Below are positions 51,575-59,820 of a stretch of 64,000 nt of DNA, piece after piece. The notes under the pieces are model-generated. The model searched no databases. It saw only the letters and a program-made list of their open reading frames with translations, and was not told the DNA's origin. Numbering within the stretch: the first letter of the stretch is position 1; the number at the start of each line of letters is the position of its first letter. Both the position numbers and the translations under genes were made by a program. Where the stretch lies: NCBI GenBank assembly GCA_900547775.1, contig URHW01000001.1, positions 496,001 to 560,000 on the forward strand, written 5' to 3'. The stretch is from an uncultured Mycoplasmatota bacterium (lineage in GTDB: Bacteria; Bacillota_I; Bacilli_A; RF39; UBA660).

Positions 51575-53911
51575 ATGAATGATGATTTATTAATTGTTGA
51601 TGAACAATTTAGAATTGCTAATTATTTATCTTGTGCTCAATTATATTTGAAAGACAACCCATTATTAAAAAGAAAATTAACCATAAATGATATTAAATCA
51701 AAATTGGTTGGTCATTGGGGGAGTGCACCTGGGCAAAATTTTATTTATGCCCATTTAAATAGAATAATAACTAAGTATGATTTGGATATGGTGTATGTGT
51801 CAGGCCCTGGACATAGCGGTCAAGCATTAATTTCAAACTCCTATATTGAAGGAACATATTCTGAGTATTATCCGAAAATAACTAATGATGAAAGTGGACT
51901 AGTAAAATTATGCAAACAATTTAGTTTTCCAGGTGGTGTATCAAGTCATGTTTCACCAGAAACGCCAGGCAGTATTAATGAAGGCGGAGAATTAGGATAT
52001 AGTTTATCTCATGCTTATGGGGCTGCTTTAAATAATTCGAAAATTATTGTAGCTTGTGTTATCGGTGATGGTGAAGCCGAAACCGGTCCATTAGCGGCTT
52101 CTTGGAATATAAATAGACTTATCAATCCTGTTACTGATGGCGTGGTGTTGCCAATTTTACATCTTAATGGATATAAAATAGCTAATCCAACTATTTTTTC
52201 GAGATTTACTGATGAAGAGTTAAAAAACTATTTTACTGCATTAGGTTATCAGCCTTTTATATTTGATGCTTTTAATAAGGATATTATGGAGTGTCATAGA
52301 CAAATGGCAAATATTTTAGATACAATCATTGGCAAAATAAAAGTTATTAAAAGTCTGGCAAAAACTGATAATAGATTTACATTTAAATGGCCTATGATAA
52401 TAATGAAAACTCCTAAAGGTTGGACTGGAGTTAAAAGTTATGATGGTCATTCTATAGAAGGAAGTTTTAGATCACATCAAATACCTTTCTCTATAAAAAA
52501 TGATAACGATTTAGAGATTTTGGAAAGATGGTTGAAAAGTTATAAAGTCGATGAATTATTTAATCAAGATGGAAGTATAATAGATACAATTGTATCGAAA
52601 ATGCCAAAAGGTCATAAAAGAATGAGTGACTCATTAGTGACAAATCAGGGCTTAAAGCACGACTTGCTAATGCCAGATATTACTAATTATAAAATTAATA
52701 TTATGCAGCATGGTAGCATTTATAATAGTGACATGTATAGTTTGGGGTCTTATGTTAAAGAAATTGTAAAAATGAATCCTGATTTTATGATTTTTGGCCC
52801 AGATGAAGCACTTTCAAATAGGTTTAATGAGGTGTTTAAGGTGACTAATAGGCGCTGGAATTTGCCTGTTTTGAAAAATGATGAATACGTTTCTAAAAGT
52901 GGACAGGTAATTGATAGCATATTGTCTGAGCATGTTTGTGAAGGACTTCTGGAAGGATACATTTTATCTGGTAGGTTTGGCTTTTTACATAGTTATGAAG
53001 CATTTATAAGAATAGTTGATTCTATGGCAAGTCAACATGCAAAATGGTTAAAAATGTGTAAAGAAATTAGTTGGAGAAAGGATATTCCTTCATTAAATTA
53101 TATTTTAACAAGCCATTGTTGGCAGCAAGATCATAATGGTTTTACTCATCAAGATCCTGGTTTTTTAAATCATATAGTTACTAAGAAACCAGATATAGTA
53201 AGAATATATCTACCTTTTGATGCTAATACATTGTTATGTACTTTTGAACATGTTATTCAAACCAAAAATTATATAAATGTTGTAATTGCCTCTAAGCATC
53301 CTAGTTTGCAGTGGCTTAATATGGATGAAGCTAAAGAACATTGTAGTAAAGGTATTTCAATTTTAAATTGGGCTAGTGACATGGAACCAGATGTTGTTTT
53401 AGTAGGCGCTGGAGATACGCCAACATTGGAAGTTTTTGCTGCAACTGATATTTTGCGTGATAACATTCCTGATTTAAAAATTAGGGTAGTTAATGTTGTG
53501 GATTTAATGAAACTCGTTTCGAATGTTGATCATCCCCATGGTTTAACTAATGATGAATATGATGCAATCTTTACTAAAGATAAGCCTATTATTTTTGCAT
53601 TCCATGGTTATCCTGATTTAATACATCAACTTACTTATAAAAGATTTAATAGAAATTTACATGTTCATGGTTATATTGAAGAAGGGACTATAACAACTCC
53701 ATTTGATATGCGTGTAAGAAATAGAATTGATCGCTATCATTTAGTTTTGGATGTTTTAAAGTATGTTAAAGTTAATGTTAAGCAGCGAAATGCTTTGCAA
53801 AAAAAATGCAATGATACGTTAAGTTATCATGAAAAGTATATTGTTGAAAATGGTGTTGATATTCCTGAAGTAGTAAACTATAAATGGCATGGCAAAACTA
53901 ATAATATTTGA
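51575..53911 (+). CDS. xfp: Phosphoketolase
   Basis: A thiamine-diphosphate enzyme of 778 aa that cleaves xylulose 5-phosphate and/or fructose 6-phosphate to acetyl phosphate. Landmarks are GHWGSAPGQNFIYAHLNR (48-65), GPGHSGQ, the TPP-binding GDGEAETGPLAASW (near 169-182) and the later SHCWQQDHNGFTHQDPGF and the C-terminal VHGYIEEGTITTPFDMRVRN. Length is normal. Together with the hydrogenase and lack of any respiratory gene it supports fermentative metabolism. The gene is single, with its own promoter. Confidence 0.97.
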   Translation: MNDDLLIVDEQFRIANYLSCAQLYLKDNPLLKRKLTINDIKSKLVGHWGSAPGQNFIYAHLNRIITKYDLDMVYVSGPGHSGQALISNSYIEGTYSEYYPKITNDESGLVKLCKQFSFPGGVSSHVSPETPGSINEGGELGYSLSHAYGAALNNSKIIVACVIGDGEAETGPLAASWNINRLINPVTDGVVLPILHLNGYKIANPTIFSRFTDEELKNYFTALGYQPFIFDAFNKDIMECHRQMANILDTIIGKIKVIKSLAKTDNRFTFKWPMIIMKTPKGWTGVKSYDGHSIEGSFRSHQIPFSIKNDNDLEILERWLKSYKVDELFNQDGSIIDTIVSKMPKGHKRMSDSLVTNQGLKHDLLMPDITNYKINIMQHGSIYNSDMYSLGSYVKEIVKMNPDFMIFGPDEALSNRFNEVFKVTNRRWNLPVLKNDEYVSKSGQVIDSILSEHVCEGLLEGYILSGRFGFLHSYEAFIRIVDSMASQHAKWLKMCKEISWRKDIPSLNYILTSHCWQQDHNGFTHQDPGFLNHIVTKKPDIVRIYLPFDANTLLCTFEHVIQTKNYINVVIASKHPSLQWLNMDEAKEHCSKGISILNWASDMEPDVVLVGAGDTPTLEVFAATDILRDNIPDLKIRVVNVVDLMKLVSNVDHPHGLTNDEYDAIFTKDKPIIFAFHGYPDLIHQLTYKRFNRNLHVHGYIEEGTITTPFDMRVRNRIDRYHLVLDVLKYVKVNVKQRNALQKKCNDTLSYHEKYIVENGVDIPEVVNYKWHGKTNNI

Positions 53912-53951
53912 TAATATAAAAAAATTGGTACTCTGATTTGAGTATCAATTT

Positions 53952-54806
53952 TTATTTTTTTATATCAATGGCTACATTGGCATTTTCTTCTAGAAGTTCT
54001 GGATGTTCTAAAACATATCTAAAATATTCTAACGATTTAGTAAAGTAGAATCCGTCAGCTATTCTTTCGTCTAGATTTATGCCGAAGTCACATACTTTTC
54101 TAATTTCTATTTTTCCGTTAACTACCATTGGTTCTTCTGTTATTTTACCAATTGCTATTAGGATACTATTTGTTCCGAAATCTGTTAAATTGTGATAGAT
54201 TGAGCCGCAATTGATGCTACCTAAATTAGTCATTATAACACTAGAGTGATAGATTGAGTTTTTAGTTAAACTTTCTGGGATAAGGTCATGATTGTCGGCA
54301 AACTTTAATAATGAACAAATAATTCTTAGTAAACCTACTGGTAATTTACCAACTTTATCCATGAAATCGTCAGCACTATTTAATTTGCTTTGGCGAACGC
54401 TTTTTACTTTGCCGGATATTTTATCACTGATGGTTTTTAAGTTGTCGTCTTTTTCAACGATTAGAGAACTAAAGTTTTCTTCTGAGGTATCAGTAAACTC
54501 TCTTTTTGCAACGAATGATAGATTAACAAAATTTCTGTCATAGTACCTTCTATTAATTACAAATCTATTTAGTAATGGTCTATTGTAAATAAGTTTTGCT
54601 ATTGCTGTGCTAAATACATGAAAATATGTTAAATGTTCATATTCCTTTGTTTTCTTTAGTTTTTCAACATATTTTACCATTTCTGTAACATCTATTTTTG
54701 TATTGATATATACATCAGAGTCTGCTCTGTATGGTTTAATATGAGTTATAAGCCCATGCATTCCATCTAGATTTTTAACTCTTTTACCATCTTTTCTGTT
54801 TTTCAT
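53952..54806 (-). CDS. Stand-alone E2-like acyltransferase-fold protein without catalytic His
   Basis: A 284-aa protein with the fold of the 2-oxo acid dehydrogenase E2 catalytic domain (chloramphenicol acetyltransferase-like), but no lipoyl or subunit-binding domain. The usual DHRxxDG motif becomes LDERIADG at 245-252, so the catalytic His is Glu247; the MTNLGS strand (192-197) matches the conserved second motif. It may act as an acyltransferase with altered chemistry or as a binding protein. No E1 or E3 gene is near. The first codons resemble a basic leader (MKNRKDGKRV) rather than a signal peptide. It is on the minus strand, isolated between xfp and the small basic protein. Confidence 0.75.
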   Translation of the reverse strand: MKNRKDGKRVKNLDGMHGLITHIKPYRADSDVYINTKIDVTEMVKYVEKLKKTKEYEHLTYFHVFSTAIAKLIYNRPLLNRFVINRRYYDRNFVNLSFVAKREFTDTSEENFSSLIVEKDDNLKTISDKISGKVKSVRQSKLNSADDFMDKVGKLPVGLLRIICSLLKFADNHDLIPESLTKNSIYHSSVIMTNLGSINCGSIYHNLTDFGTNSILIAIGKITEEPMVVNGKIEIRKVCDFGINLDERIADGFYFTKSLEYFRYVLEHPELLEENANVAIDIKK

Positions 54807-54902
54807 TAAATCATCTACTTTCTTATCAATGTTTAAATTATACCATATAAATTGTCCTTTTTCGTAAAATGTTTAAAAAAATGTTTAATTTTCGCATTTT
54901 TG

Positions 54903-54911
54903 TGGTATAAT
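54903..54911 (+). promoter_or_regulatory. Extended -10 promoter for the 43-aa protein
   Basis: TGGTATAAT (TG-N-TATAAT) lies 26 bp before the ATG at 54938, with GCGGAGGTTAATT as leader. Confidence 0.6.
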
Positions 54912-54937
54912 TGTGCCGTTAAGAGCGGAGGTTAATT

Positions 54938-55069
54938 ATGAAGGTTTATAAAAAGAGATTACCTGAGGGTGTAAGAAAGCAATTCGCACTTGAAAAGGGA
55001 ATTAAAGTAAAAGTTTTAAATAGTTTATACTATGATAAGAAAAAGAAAAACACTACGAAAGAGAAATAG
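54938..55069 (+). CDS. Small basic protein (43 aa) of unknown function
   Basis: An ORF of 44 codons with its own extended -10 promoter, a good GGAGG site and a terminator overlapping its stop. The product is strongly basic (many Lys and Arg, including KKRLPEGVRKQFALEKG and a C-terminal KKKKNTTKEK), suggesting RNA or ribosome association. I do not recognise a family. The promoter, ribosome site and terminator make it a convincing real gene despite its size. Confidence 0.7.
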   Translation: MKVYKKRLPEGVRKQFALEKGIKVKVLNSLYYDKKKKNTTKEK

Positions 55070-55079
55070 TGTTTTTTTA
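55049..55079 (+). terminator. Intrinsic terminator overlapping the 43-aa gene's stop
   Basis: AACACTA pairs with TAGTGTT around an 11-nt A-rich loop and is followed by seven Ts. The TAG stop is the start of the 3' arm. Confidence 0.8.
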
Positions 55080-55097
55080 TGAAAGTATTTTTTACAA

Positions 55098-55120
55098 TAA
55101 AAAAACTCCAAAAGCTGGAG
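55098..55120 (-). terminator. Intrinsic terminator of tRNA-Trp
   Basis: CTCCA pairs with TGGAG around GCTTT on the minus strand, followed by seven Ts. Confidence 0.75.
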
Positions 55121-55132
55121 CAGATTTCTATT

Positions 55133-55206
55133 TGGCAGGGGTGGAGAGAATCGAACTCCCATCAAAAGTTTTGGAGACTCCTATGCTACCATTATACCAC
55201 ACCCCT
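55133..55206 (-). tRNA. tRNA-Trp (CCA)
   Basis: Acceptor AGGGGTG/CACCCCT, anticodon loop CTCCAAA (anticodon CCA), discriminator G and encoded CCA on the minus strand. Only TGG-reading tRNA-Trp is seen, in line with TGA used as stop. Confidence 0.93.
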
Positions 55207-55279
55207 GTGGACGTATTGATTATAGCATAGTATTGTTCATCTTTCAAGAAAAAACGCATATATTTTATTGGTGGTATTC

Positions 55280-55702
55280 ATGTTAATTAATTATACTTCT
55301 AAGGAATTGGATTTGATGGCTAGGTTAATGAGAGCTGAGGCACTAGCCGAAGGAAATCTTGGCATGCTGATGGTTGGTAATGTGATTGTTAATAGGGCGA
55401 TTGCTAGTTGTTATACTTTTAAAAATATTCGTTCCATATATGATGTTGTATATCAGTCTCCTGGGGGATTTTCTGGTATTAATAGTTCTCTTTTTAATGG
55501 AGCTTCAACTACTAAAGAAAAGGCGCTTGCAAAGAGGTGCCTGAAGGGTGAATATTATTATCCGGCAACTCATGCACTTTGGTTTTATGCACCAGGAACA
55601 AGTTCTTGTAAAGCGACTTGGTATGAGCAACCTTTTTCTGGAAGTTATAAAAATCACTGTTTTTATAGGCCAGATAGTGGAGTGTGTAAAGAACTTTACT
55701 AG
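55280..55702 (+). CDS. SleB/CwlJ-family spore-cortex-lytic hydrolase
   Basis: A 140-aa protein matching the cell wall hydrolase SleB/CwlJ family (PF07486). The opening DLMARLMRAEALAEGNLGMLMVGNVIVNR contains the catalytic Glu (RAEAL), followed by NIRSIYDVVYQSPGGFSGI and a C-terminal segment with ALWFYAPGTSSC. There is no signal peptide, like CwlJ rather than SleB, so it may be loaded into the spore coat. It degrades cortex peptidoglycan during germination in the known family. GGTGG precedes the ATG at 55280. The structured RNA follows 33 bp after its stop. Confidence 0.87.
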   Translation: MLINYTSKELDLMARLMRAEALAEGNLGMLMVGNVIVNRAIASCYTFKNIRSIYDVVYQSPGGFSGINSSLFNGASTTKEKALAKRCLKGEYYYPATHALWFYAPGTSSCKATWYEQPFSGSYKNHCFYRPDSGVCKELY

Positions 55703-55719
55703 ACAAATAAGGGTAAATA

Positions 55720-55728
55720 TGCTATAAT
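55720..55728 (+). promoter_or_regulatory. Extended -10 promoter of the structured RNA
   Basis: TGCTATAAT, the same TATGCTATAAT context as in the plus-strand tRNA operon, starts right after the SleB-type gene. The transcript should begin near 55735. Confidence 0.7.
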
Positions 55729-55734
55729 TTGTTG

Positions 55735-56176
55735 TGTGGTGCATTATGCTAGTCATAAACACTATTTGAAGGTGGGGCTAAAAATCCATCGTTGATATTT
55801 GGCACTTTATATATTTGCTTTTTCTGCCCAAGTTAGGGTGAATATATAATTTAAAATTTTAGGGAAGATTATAATGGCATATAATGGTACCCTGGAGTTG
55901 CGTCGTAATTAAACGTCATGTCGTGAGTGAATGTAGGGGATATTTTGAAACTATATTTGCAAAAGCGAATAAGAATAGGTTAGTTGTGTTAGAGAAAATC
56001 TCTAGCGTGTATTTATTATAAGGATTGAAGTGCGGACTAAGTGGCCATCGAGTAACTATCTATTAGTTGTTTTTCGTAAAGGAGAAATCGCCATAGGGTA
56101 ACCGAAGGAAGAAAAACAGAGAAATTCGACTCGACCAAAGCCGTAAAATTAATTTATAATAAACCATAAATTTTTT
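55735..56176 (+). ncRNA. Large structured RNA, candidate OLE RNA
   Basis: About 440 nt without a reading frame, bounded by a strong extended -10 promoter and a hairpin with a T-run (56151-56176). It has several stems: GTTAGAGA/TCTCTAGC at about 55987-56005, AACTA/TAGTT at 56054-56068, and a long-range TGTTTTTC/GAAAAACA closing 56067-56118. The sequence is less AT-rich than its flanks. It is directly upstream of an OapA-like membrane protein gene. OLE (ornate, large, extremophilic) RNA lies upstream of OapA in many Firmicutes and averages about 600 nt, so a compact OLE is proposed. RNase P RNA and tmRNA were checked and lack their signature segments (GAGGAAAGTCC; the tmRNA ends). Confidence 0.6.
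56151..56176 (+). terminator. Hairpin terminator at the end of the structured RNA
   Basis: AATTTAT pairs with ATAAATT around AATAAACC, followed by Ts. It is A/T-only, hence weak, so read-through into the next gene is likely. Confidence 0.5.
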
Positions 56177-56196
56177 CCACTTTATAAGGAGGCAAA

Positions 56197-56715
56197 ATGA
56201 AAAAGAATAGCTGGATTTATAAAGTTTTTTTATTGACTTTTTTTCTATCTATTTTATTTAGTACAATTACGAATTTGATTGCGTATCATACAAACTTGTT
56301 GGTTATTTTTATTAGTTTGATCTTAGTGATTGTTATTGGTATTGTTTTTGATATGTTAGGAACTGCAAGTTTGACGTGTAAAGAGGCATACTTTCATAGT
56401 ATGAGTGCTCAGAAGATTAAGGGTGCTAGAGAAGCGATTAGCGTACTTAAGAATAATGTGAGATTTGCTAATATTTGTAATGATGTTATTGGTGATGTTT
56501 GTGGTATTGTTAGTGGTGGACTAGGTAGTGTACTTGCTGTGTCTTTATCTAAGGTGTCAAGTGTTTCTTTAACAATTTTATCTGTAATTTTGGCAGCTTT
56601 TATATCTGCATTTACTGTTGGTGGTAAGGCTGTGTTTAAGGGTGTTGCTATTAAGAATTGTAATCAGATTATATTTGCATTTGGTAAGTTAAAAAGTTTA
56701 TTTCATGTAAAGTAA
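56197..56715 (+). CDS. OapA-like membrane protein (OLE-associated)
   Basis: A 172-aa integral membrane protein with about four helices (14-30, 34-52, about 100-120 and 125-150). The central segment FDMLGTASLTCKEAYFHSMSAQKIKGA plus NNVRFANICNDVIGDVCGIVSGGLG resembles OapA, the protein that binds OLE RNA at the membrane. The position immediately after the structured RNA matches the OLE-oapA arrangement. AAGGAGG precedes the ATG. OapA relates to membrane transporters of the DUF21/CNNM type by weak resemblance only. The family call depends on the match to OapA as I remember it. Confidence 0.6.
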   Translation: MKKNSWIYKVFLLTFFLSILFSTITNLIAYHTNLLVIFISLILVIVIGIVFDMLGTASLTCKEAYFHSMSAQKIKGAREAISVLKNNVRFANICNDVIGDVCGIVSGGLGSVLAVSLSKVSSVSLTILSVILAAFISAFTVGGKAVFKGVAIKNCNQIIFAFGKLKSLFHVK

Positions 56716-56738
56716 CTAGTATTATCTAGTTTTTTTTT
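56714..56738 (+). terminator. Intrinsic terminator after the OapA-like gene
   Basis: AACTAG pairs with CTAGTT around TATTAT, with nine Ts. The stop TAA lies at its start, and a -10 box follows immediately. Confidence 0.8.
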
Positions 56739-56739
56739 A

Positions 56740-56745
56740 TATAAT
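56740..56745 (+). promoter_or_regulatory. -10 box directly before the PAP2 gene (probable leaderless start)
   Basis: TATAAT ends 6 nt before the ATG at 56752 with no Shine-Dalgarno, so +1 would coincide with the start codon. Confidence 0.5.
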
Positions 56746-56751
56746 TGAGTT

Positions 56752-57363
56752 ATGAAAAAGGTTAATAAAATTGTTATGATTGTATTGTTTTTAATATTTT
56801 GTGTGATGGCTGTGCTAGTCCATTATGGCTTAACTGGTTCTTTTGATGCTGCCGTTTATAAATTTGTTATTGGGTTTAGGAGTGATTCGTTAACTAAAAC
56901 GCTTCTTTTTATTACGGAGTTTGCTAGTGTTAAGGGGATTGTATTTTTGTGCGCAGTTTCTTTAATCGGACTATTTTGGAAATATTATAAATCATTGTTT
57001 TTGGTATTAAATGTGATTGTTTCGACTATATTTAATGTAGTAATTAAAAATATCATGATGGTTCCTAGACCTAATATTTTGAGGCTTGCTGATGAGACAG
57101 GTTATAGTTTTCCTTCTGGTCATTCGATGGCAAGCGTGGCTTTTTATGGTTTTATTATTTATTTGATTTTGAGTAGTAATATGAACAAATATTTAAAAGT
57201 TGTAATATCTAGTTTGCTTGTAATTTTAATTATAGTTATAGGTTTTAGCCGTGTGTATTTGGGTGTTCATAATGCGAGTGATGTTATTGCGGGTTATGCT
57301 ATAAGCACTGGTTTATTACTCGCTGATATTATGATTTTGAAAAAGAGAGGATTGGTTAAATGA
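56752..57363 (+). CDS. PAP2-family membrane phosphatase
   Basis: A 203-aa membrane phosphatase with six helices. The three PAP2 motifs are KNIMMVPRP (C1), PSGHS (C2) and SRVYLGVHNASD (C3, with the catalytic His). PgpB-type enzymes dephosphorylate undecaprenyl-PP, phosphatidylglycerol-P or diacylglycerol-PP. It overlaps the downstream SDR gene by 4 bp and lies near uppP, so lipid-carrier recycling is likely. The gene lacks a Shine-Dalgarno and its -10 box touches the start. Confidence 0.9.
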   Translation: MKKVNKIVMIVLFLIFCVMAVLVHYGLTGSFDAAVYKFVIGFRSDSLTKTLLFITEFASVKGIVFLCAVSLIGLFWKYYKSLFLVLNVIVSTIFNVVIKNIMMVPRPNILRLADETGYSFPSGHSMASVAFYGFIIYLILSSNMNKYLKVVISSLLVILIIVIGFSRVYLGVHNASDVIAGYAISTGLLLADIMILKKRGLVK

Positions 57364-58109
57364 AAGCGTTAGTTACTGGAGCGAGTAGTGGGATTGGTAA
57401 AGATATAGCTATTTATTTAGATAGTTTAGGTTATGATTTGGTGTTAGTAGCAAGAAGTGAAGATAAATTAAAAGAAATATGTAAAAATTTAAAGAATGCT
57501 GAATATTATATTTGCGATTTAAGTAAAAGAGAAGAGTGTTTTGCACTTTATGAAAAATATAAAAATGCTGATATTGATTTTTTAGTAAATAATGCTGGGT
57601 ATGGGCTTTTTGGTTATTTTGATGAGACTGATATGCAAAAGGAACTTGATATGATAGATTTAAATGTGACTGCTGTTCATATTTTAACTAAGTTGTTTTT
57701 AAAGGATTTTGTAAAAAATGATAGGGGTTATATATTGAATGTGGCATCGTCTGCTGGATTTTTGGCTGGACCTTATTTAAGTACTTATTATGCGACTAAG
57801 AATTATGTTTTGAAACTTACAATGGCGATTAATGAGGAACTTAGAAAAAGGAGAAGTAATGTTAGTGTGTCAGCACTTTGTCCAGGTCCTGTTGATACAA
57901 ATTTCAATAACGTTGCTGGTGGACATTTTAATACGAAGAGTTTGACTAGTAAGTATGTTGCAAAGTATGCGATTGATAAAACTTTAAAGAAAAAAATGAT
58001 TATTATTCCTTCATTAAAGATTAAACTTGGGGTGTTTTTTTCAAGATTTTTACCTTATAGATTGTTATTAAAAATAGTTTATAGAATCCAAGTTAACAAG
58101 CAAAAATAG
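57360..58109 (+). CDS. Short-chain dehydrogenase/reductase
   Basis: A classical SDR of 249 aa. The NAD(P) motif TGASSGIG (7-14), NNAGYG (about 77-82), the catalytic Ser in VASSAGF and YATKN (Tyr and Lys about 140-144), and CPGPVDTNF are present. The Arg in RSEDKL after the second strand suggests NADP(H). The length and hydrophobic C-terminus (VFFSRFLPYRLLLKIVYRI) resemble lipid-related SDRs. It overlaps the PAP2 gene by 4 bp, implying translational coupling and a role on a lipid or isoprenoid substrate. Confidence 0.88.
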   Translation: MKALVTGASSGIGKDIAIYLDSLGYDLVLVARSEDKLKEICKNLKNAEYYICDLSKREECFALYEKYKNADIDFLVNNAGYGLFGYFDETDMQKELDMIDLNVTAVHILTKLFLKDFVKNDRGYILNVASSAGFLAGPYLSTYYATKNYVLKLTMAINEELRKRRSNVSVSALCPGPVDTNFNNVAGGHFNTKSLTSKYVAKYAIDKTLKKKMIIIPSLKIKLGVFFSRFLPYRLLLKIVYRIQVNKQK

Positions 58110-58162
58110 AATTTGTTTGGGATATTTGATGATTGTGTTATAATATAAGAGGAGATGAATAT

Positions 58163-58981
58163 ATGATACTTGATGTAATTAAGACGATTATTCTTGGTAT
58201 TATTGAGGGAATAACTGAGTGGCTTCCAATAAGTAGTACAGGACATATGATTTTAGCCAATGAGTTTCTGAAACTTAATGTTAGTGCAGAGTTTTGGGAG
58301 ATGTTTGAAGTTGTCATTCAGCTTGGTGCGATATTTGCTGTGGTGGTTATTTGTTTTAAGGATTTATTTCCTTGGGGATTTAATAAGGATAAGACTGATA
58401 CTAAAGAGACTTTTAATTTATGGGGAAAGATAGTTGTTAGTTCGATTCCGGCTGCTGTTATTGGTTTACTTTTTGACGATTATATAAATGCCCACTTTTT
58501 CAATGCTTGGACGGTAGCAATTATGTTAATTGTTTATGGAGTACTCTTTATTATAATAGAGAAGAAACATAAAGGAAAAAGAGCGAGAGTAACTGATGTT
58601 AAAGATGTTTCTTATAAAGATGCATTTATGGTTGGTGTGTTTCAAGCCCTTGCAATTATTCCGGGAACTAGTAGAAGTGGGTCGACAATTTTGGGCGGTC
58701 TTCTCTTGGGACTTGACAGGAGTGTTGCGACCAGTTATACTTTCTACTTAGCGATACCTGCAATGGGTGGCGCGTCTTTACTTAAACTTCTTAAGTTTGG
58801 ATTTGCATTTACATCTTCTGAATTAATTATCTTAATTACGGGTATGATTACTGCTTTTATTGTTTCAATATTTGCAATTAAATTTTTATTAAAATATATA
58901 AGGAAGAATGATTTTACAGTATTTGGTTATTACAGAATTGTTTTAGGAATTATTGTGATTTTGTATTTCTTATTTAAGTAG
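58163..58981 (+). CDS. uppP: Undecaprenyl-diphosphatase
   Basis: The BacA/UppP enzyme, 272 aa and eight helices, that releases phosphate from undecaprenyl-PP to recycle the wall lipid carrier. The catalytic motifs EGITEWLPISSTGHM (16-30) and PGTSRSGSTI (around 170-179) are intact. The ATG at 58163 has AGAGGAGATGA upstream; an earlier in-frame codon is rejected. TATAAT precedes it at about 58139. It lies next to a PAP2 phosphatase, so two carrier phosphatases are side by side. Confidence 0.96.
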   Translation: MILDVIKTIILGIIEGITEWLPISSTGHMILANEFLKLNVSAEFWEMFEVVIQLGAIFAVVVICFKDLFPWGFNKDKTDTKETFNLWGKIVVSSIPAAVIGLLFDDYINAHFFNAWTVAIMLIVYGVLFIIIEKKHKGKRARVTDVKDVSYKDAFMVGVFQALAIIPGTSRSGSTILGGLLLGLDRSVATSYTFYLAIPAMGGASLLKLLKFGFAFTSSELIILITGMITAFIVSIFAIKFLLKYIRKNDFTVFGYYRIVLGIIVILYFLFK

Positions 58982-58989
58982 GTGATTTT

Positions 58990-59787
58990 ATGAAACAAAA
59001 TATTATTTTGATAGTAATATTAATTGGGTTATTTGTATTTGGACTTTTGATTTATGATTTTAGTGATGCGTTAGATGATGTTTTATACGATAGTTCGTGG
59101 TATATTTATGAAGATGGAAAATTAAATAAAATGGATTTTAAAGATAATGAATTTTCGTATGTAAATGTTGATAGTGGCAAAGTGCTAGATAATTATAAGT
59201 CTTGTCATACATTTAGATATAATCGTAGTATTAATGTTATAAAGTTAAATTGTAATATTAATGAAAATAAGATTTATGTTTCAAGTTTTGATAAGAGTTC
59301 TTTAGTAATGCAGATTAATGGTACGGAGAAAACTTATTATTCTAGTAAAGAGGAAGCTAATAAGTTTGAATTTATTAAGAATAATGGATTAACTAAGGAA
59401 GAGTATGATAAGCTAGTTGATATTGATTTTACAAAGTATTCTAGTATTATACCTGCTGAGTTTGATACACTTTTAAATAGTAAAGAGACTAATTATGTTG
59501 CAGTGGTTAATAGTAATGTTAATTATGCGAATATTTCAAATTATGTTGCACTAGATAAGTTTATTAGTGAGGCCAAAAAGAATGTTCTTTTGTTAAATGT
59601 TAGTAATATTACTAAGGAAGATGCTAAAAATTTACATAGTAAAAGTGATTATTTTAGTGCTGATGTAAGTGAGTATATTACTAATGAAATAAATGTATAT
59701 ATGATTGGTAATAAAAAGATTAAGTTTGTTACTAAGTTAGATTTTAAAGATTTGAAGAGTGCAAAGAAATTTAATGTTGAAGAGTAG
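58990..59787 (+). CDS. Anchored extracytoplasmic protein of unknown function
   Basis: I do not recognise a family. A membrane anchor (about 4-23) is followed by an outer domain of 240 residues with many Asn, Tyr and Lys, two Cys (about 71 and 88), and repeated SNVNYANISNYVALDKFI-like segments. Towards the C-terminus an alternating pattern suggests a thioredoxin- or beta-type fold without a CxxC. AGTAGGTGAT precedes the ATG, 8 bp after uppP, so it shares that transcript. Confidence 0.6.
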   Translation: MKQNIILIVILIGLFVFGLLIYDFSDALDDVLYDSSWYIYEDGKLNKMDFKDNEFSYVNVDSGKVLDNYKSCHTFRYNRSINVIKLNCNINENKIYVSSFDKSSLVMQINGTEKTYYSSKEEANKFEFIKNNGLTKEEYDKLVDIDFTKYSSIIPAEFDTLLNSKETNYVAVVNSNVNYANISNYVALDKFISEAKKNVLLLNVSNITKEDAKNLHSKSDYFSADVSEYITNEINVYMIGNKKIKFVTKLDFKDLKSAKKFNVEE

Positions 59788-59820
59788 CAGAGATGCTATG
59801 TCTTTTTTTAAGAGGTTGTT

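Noticed and set aside
55735..56176. RNase P RNA or tmRNA as identity for the structured RNA
   Set aside because: The conserved RNase P segments GAGGAAAGTCC and AGAGTGGAACGCGG are missing, and the tmRNA ends (5' GGGG, 3' ACCACCA) and tag-peptide frame are absent.
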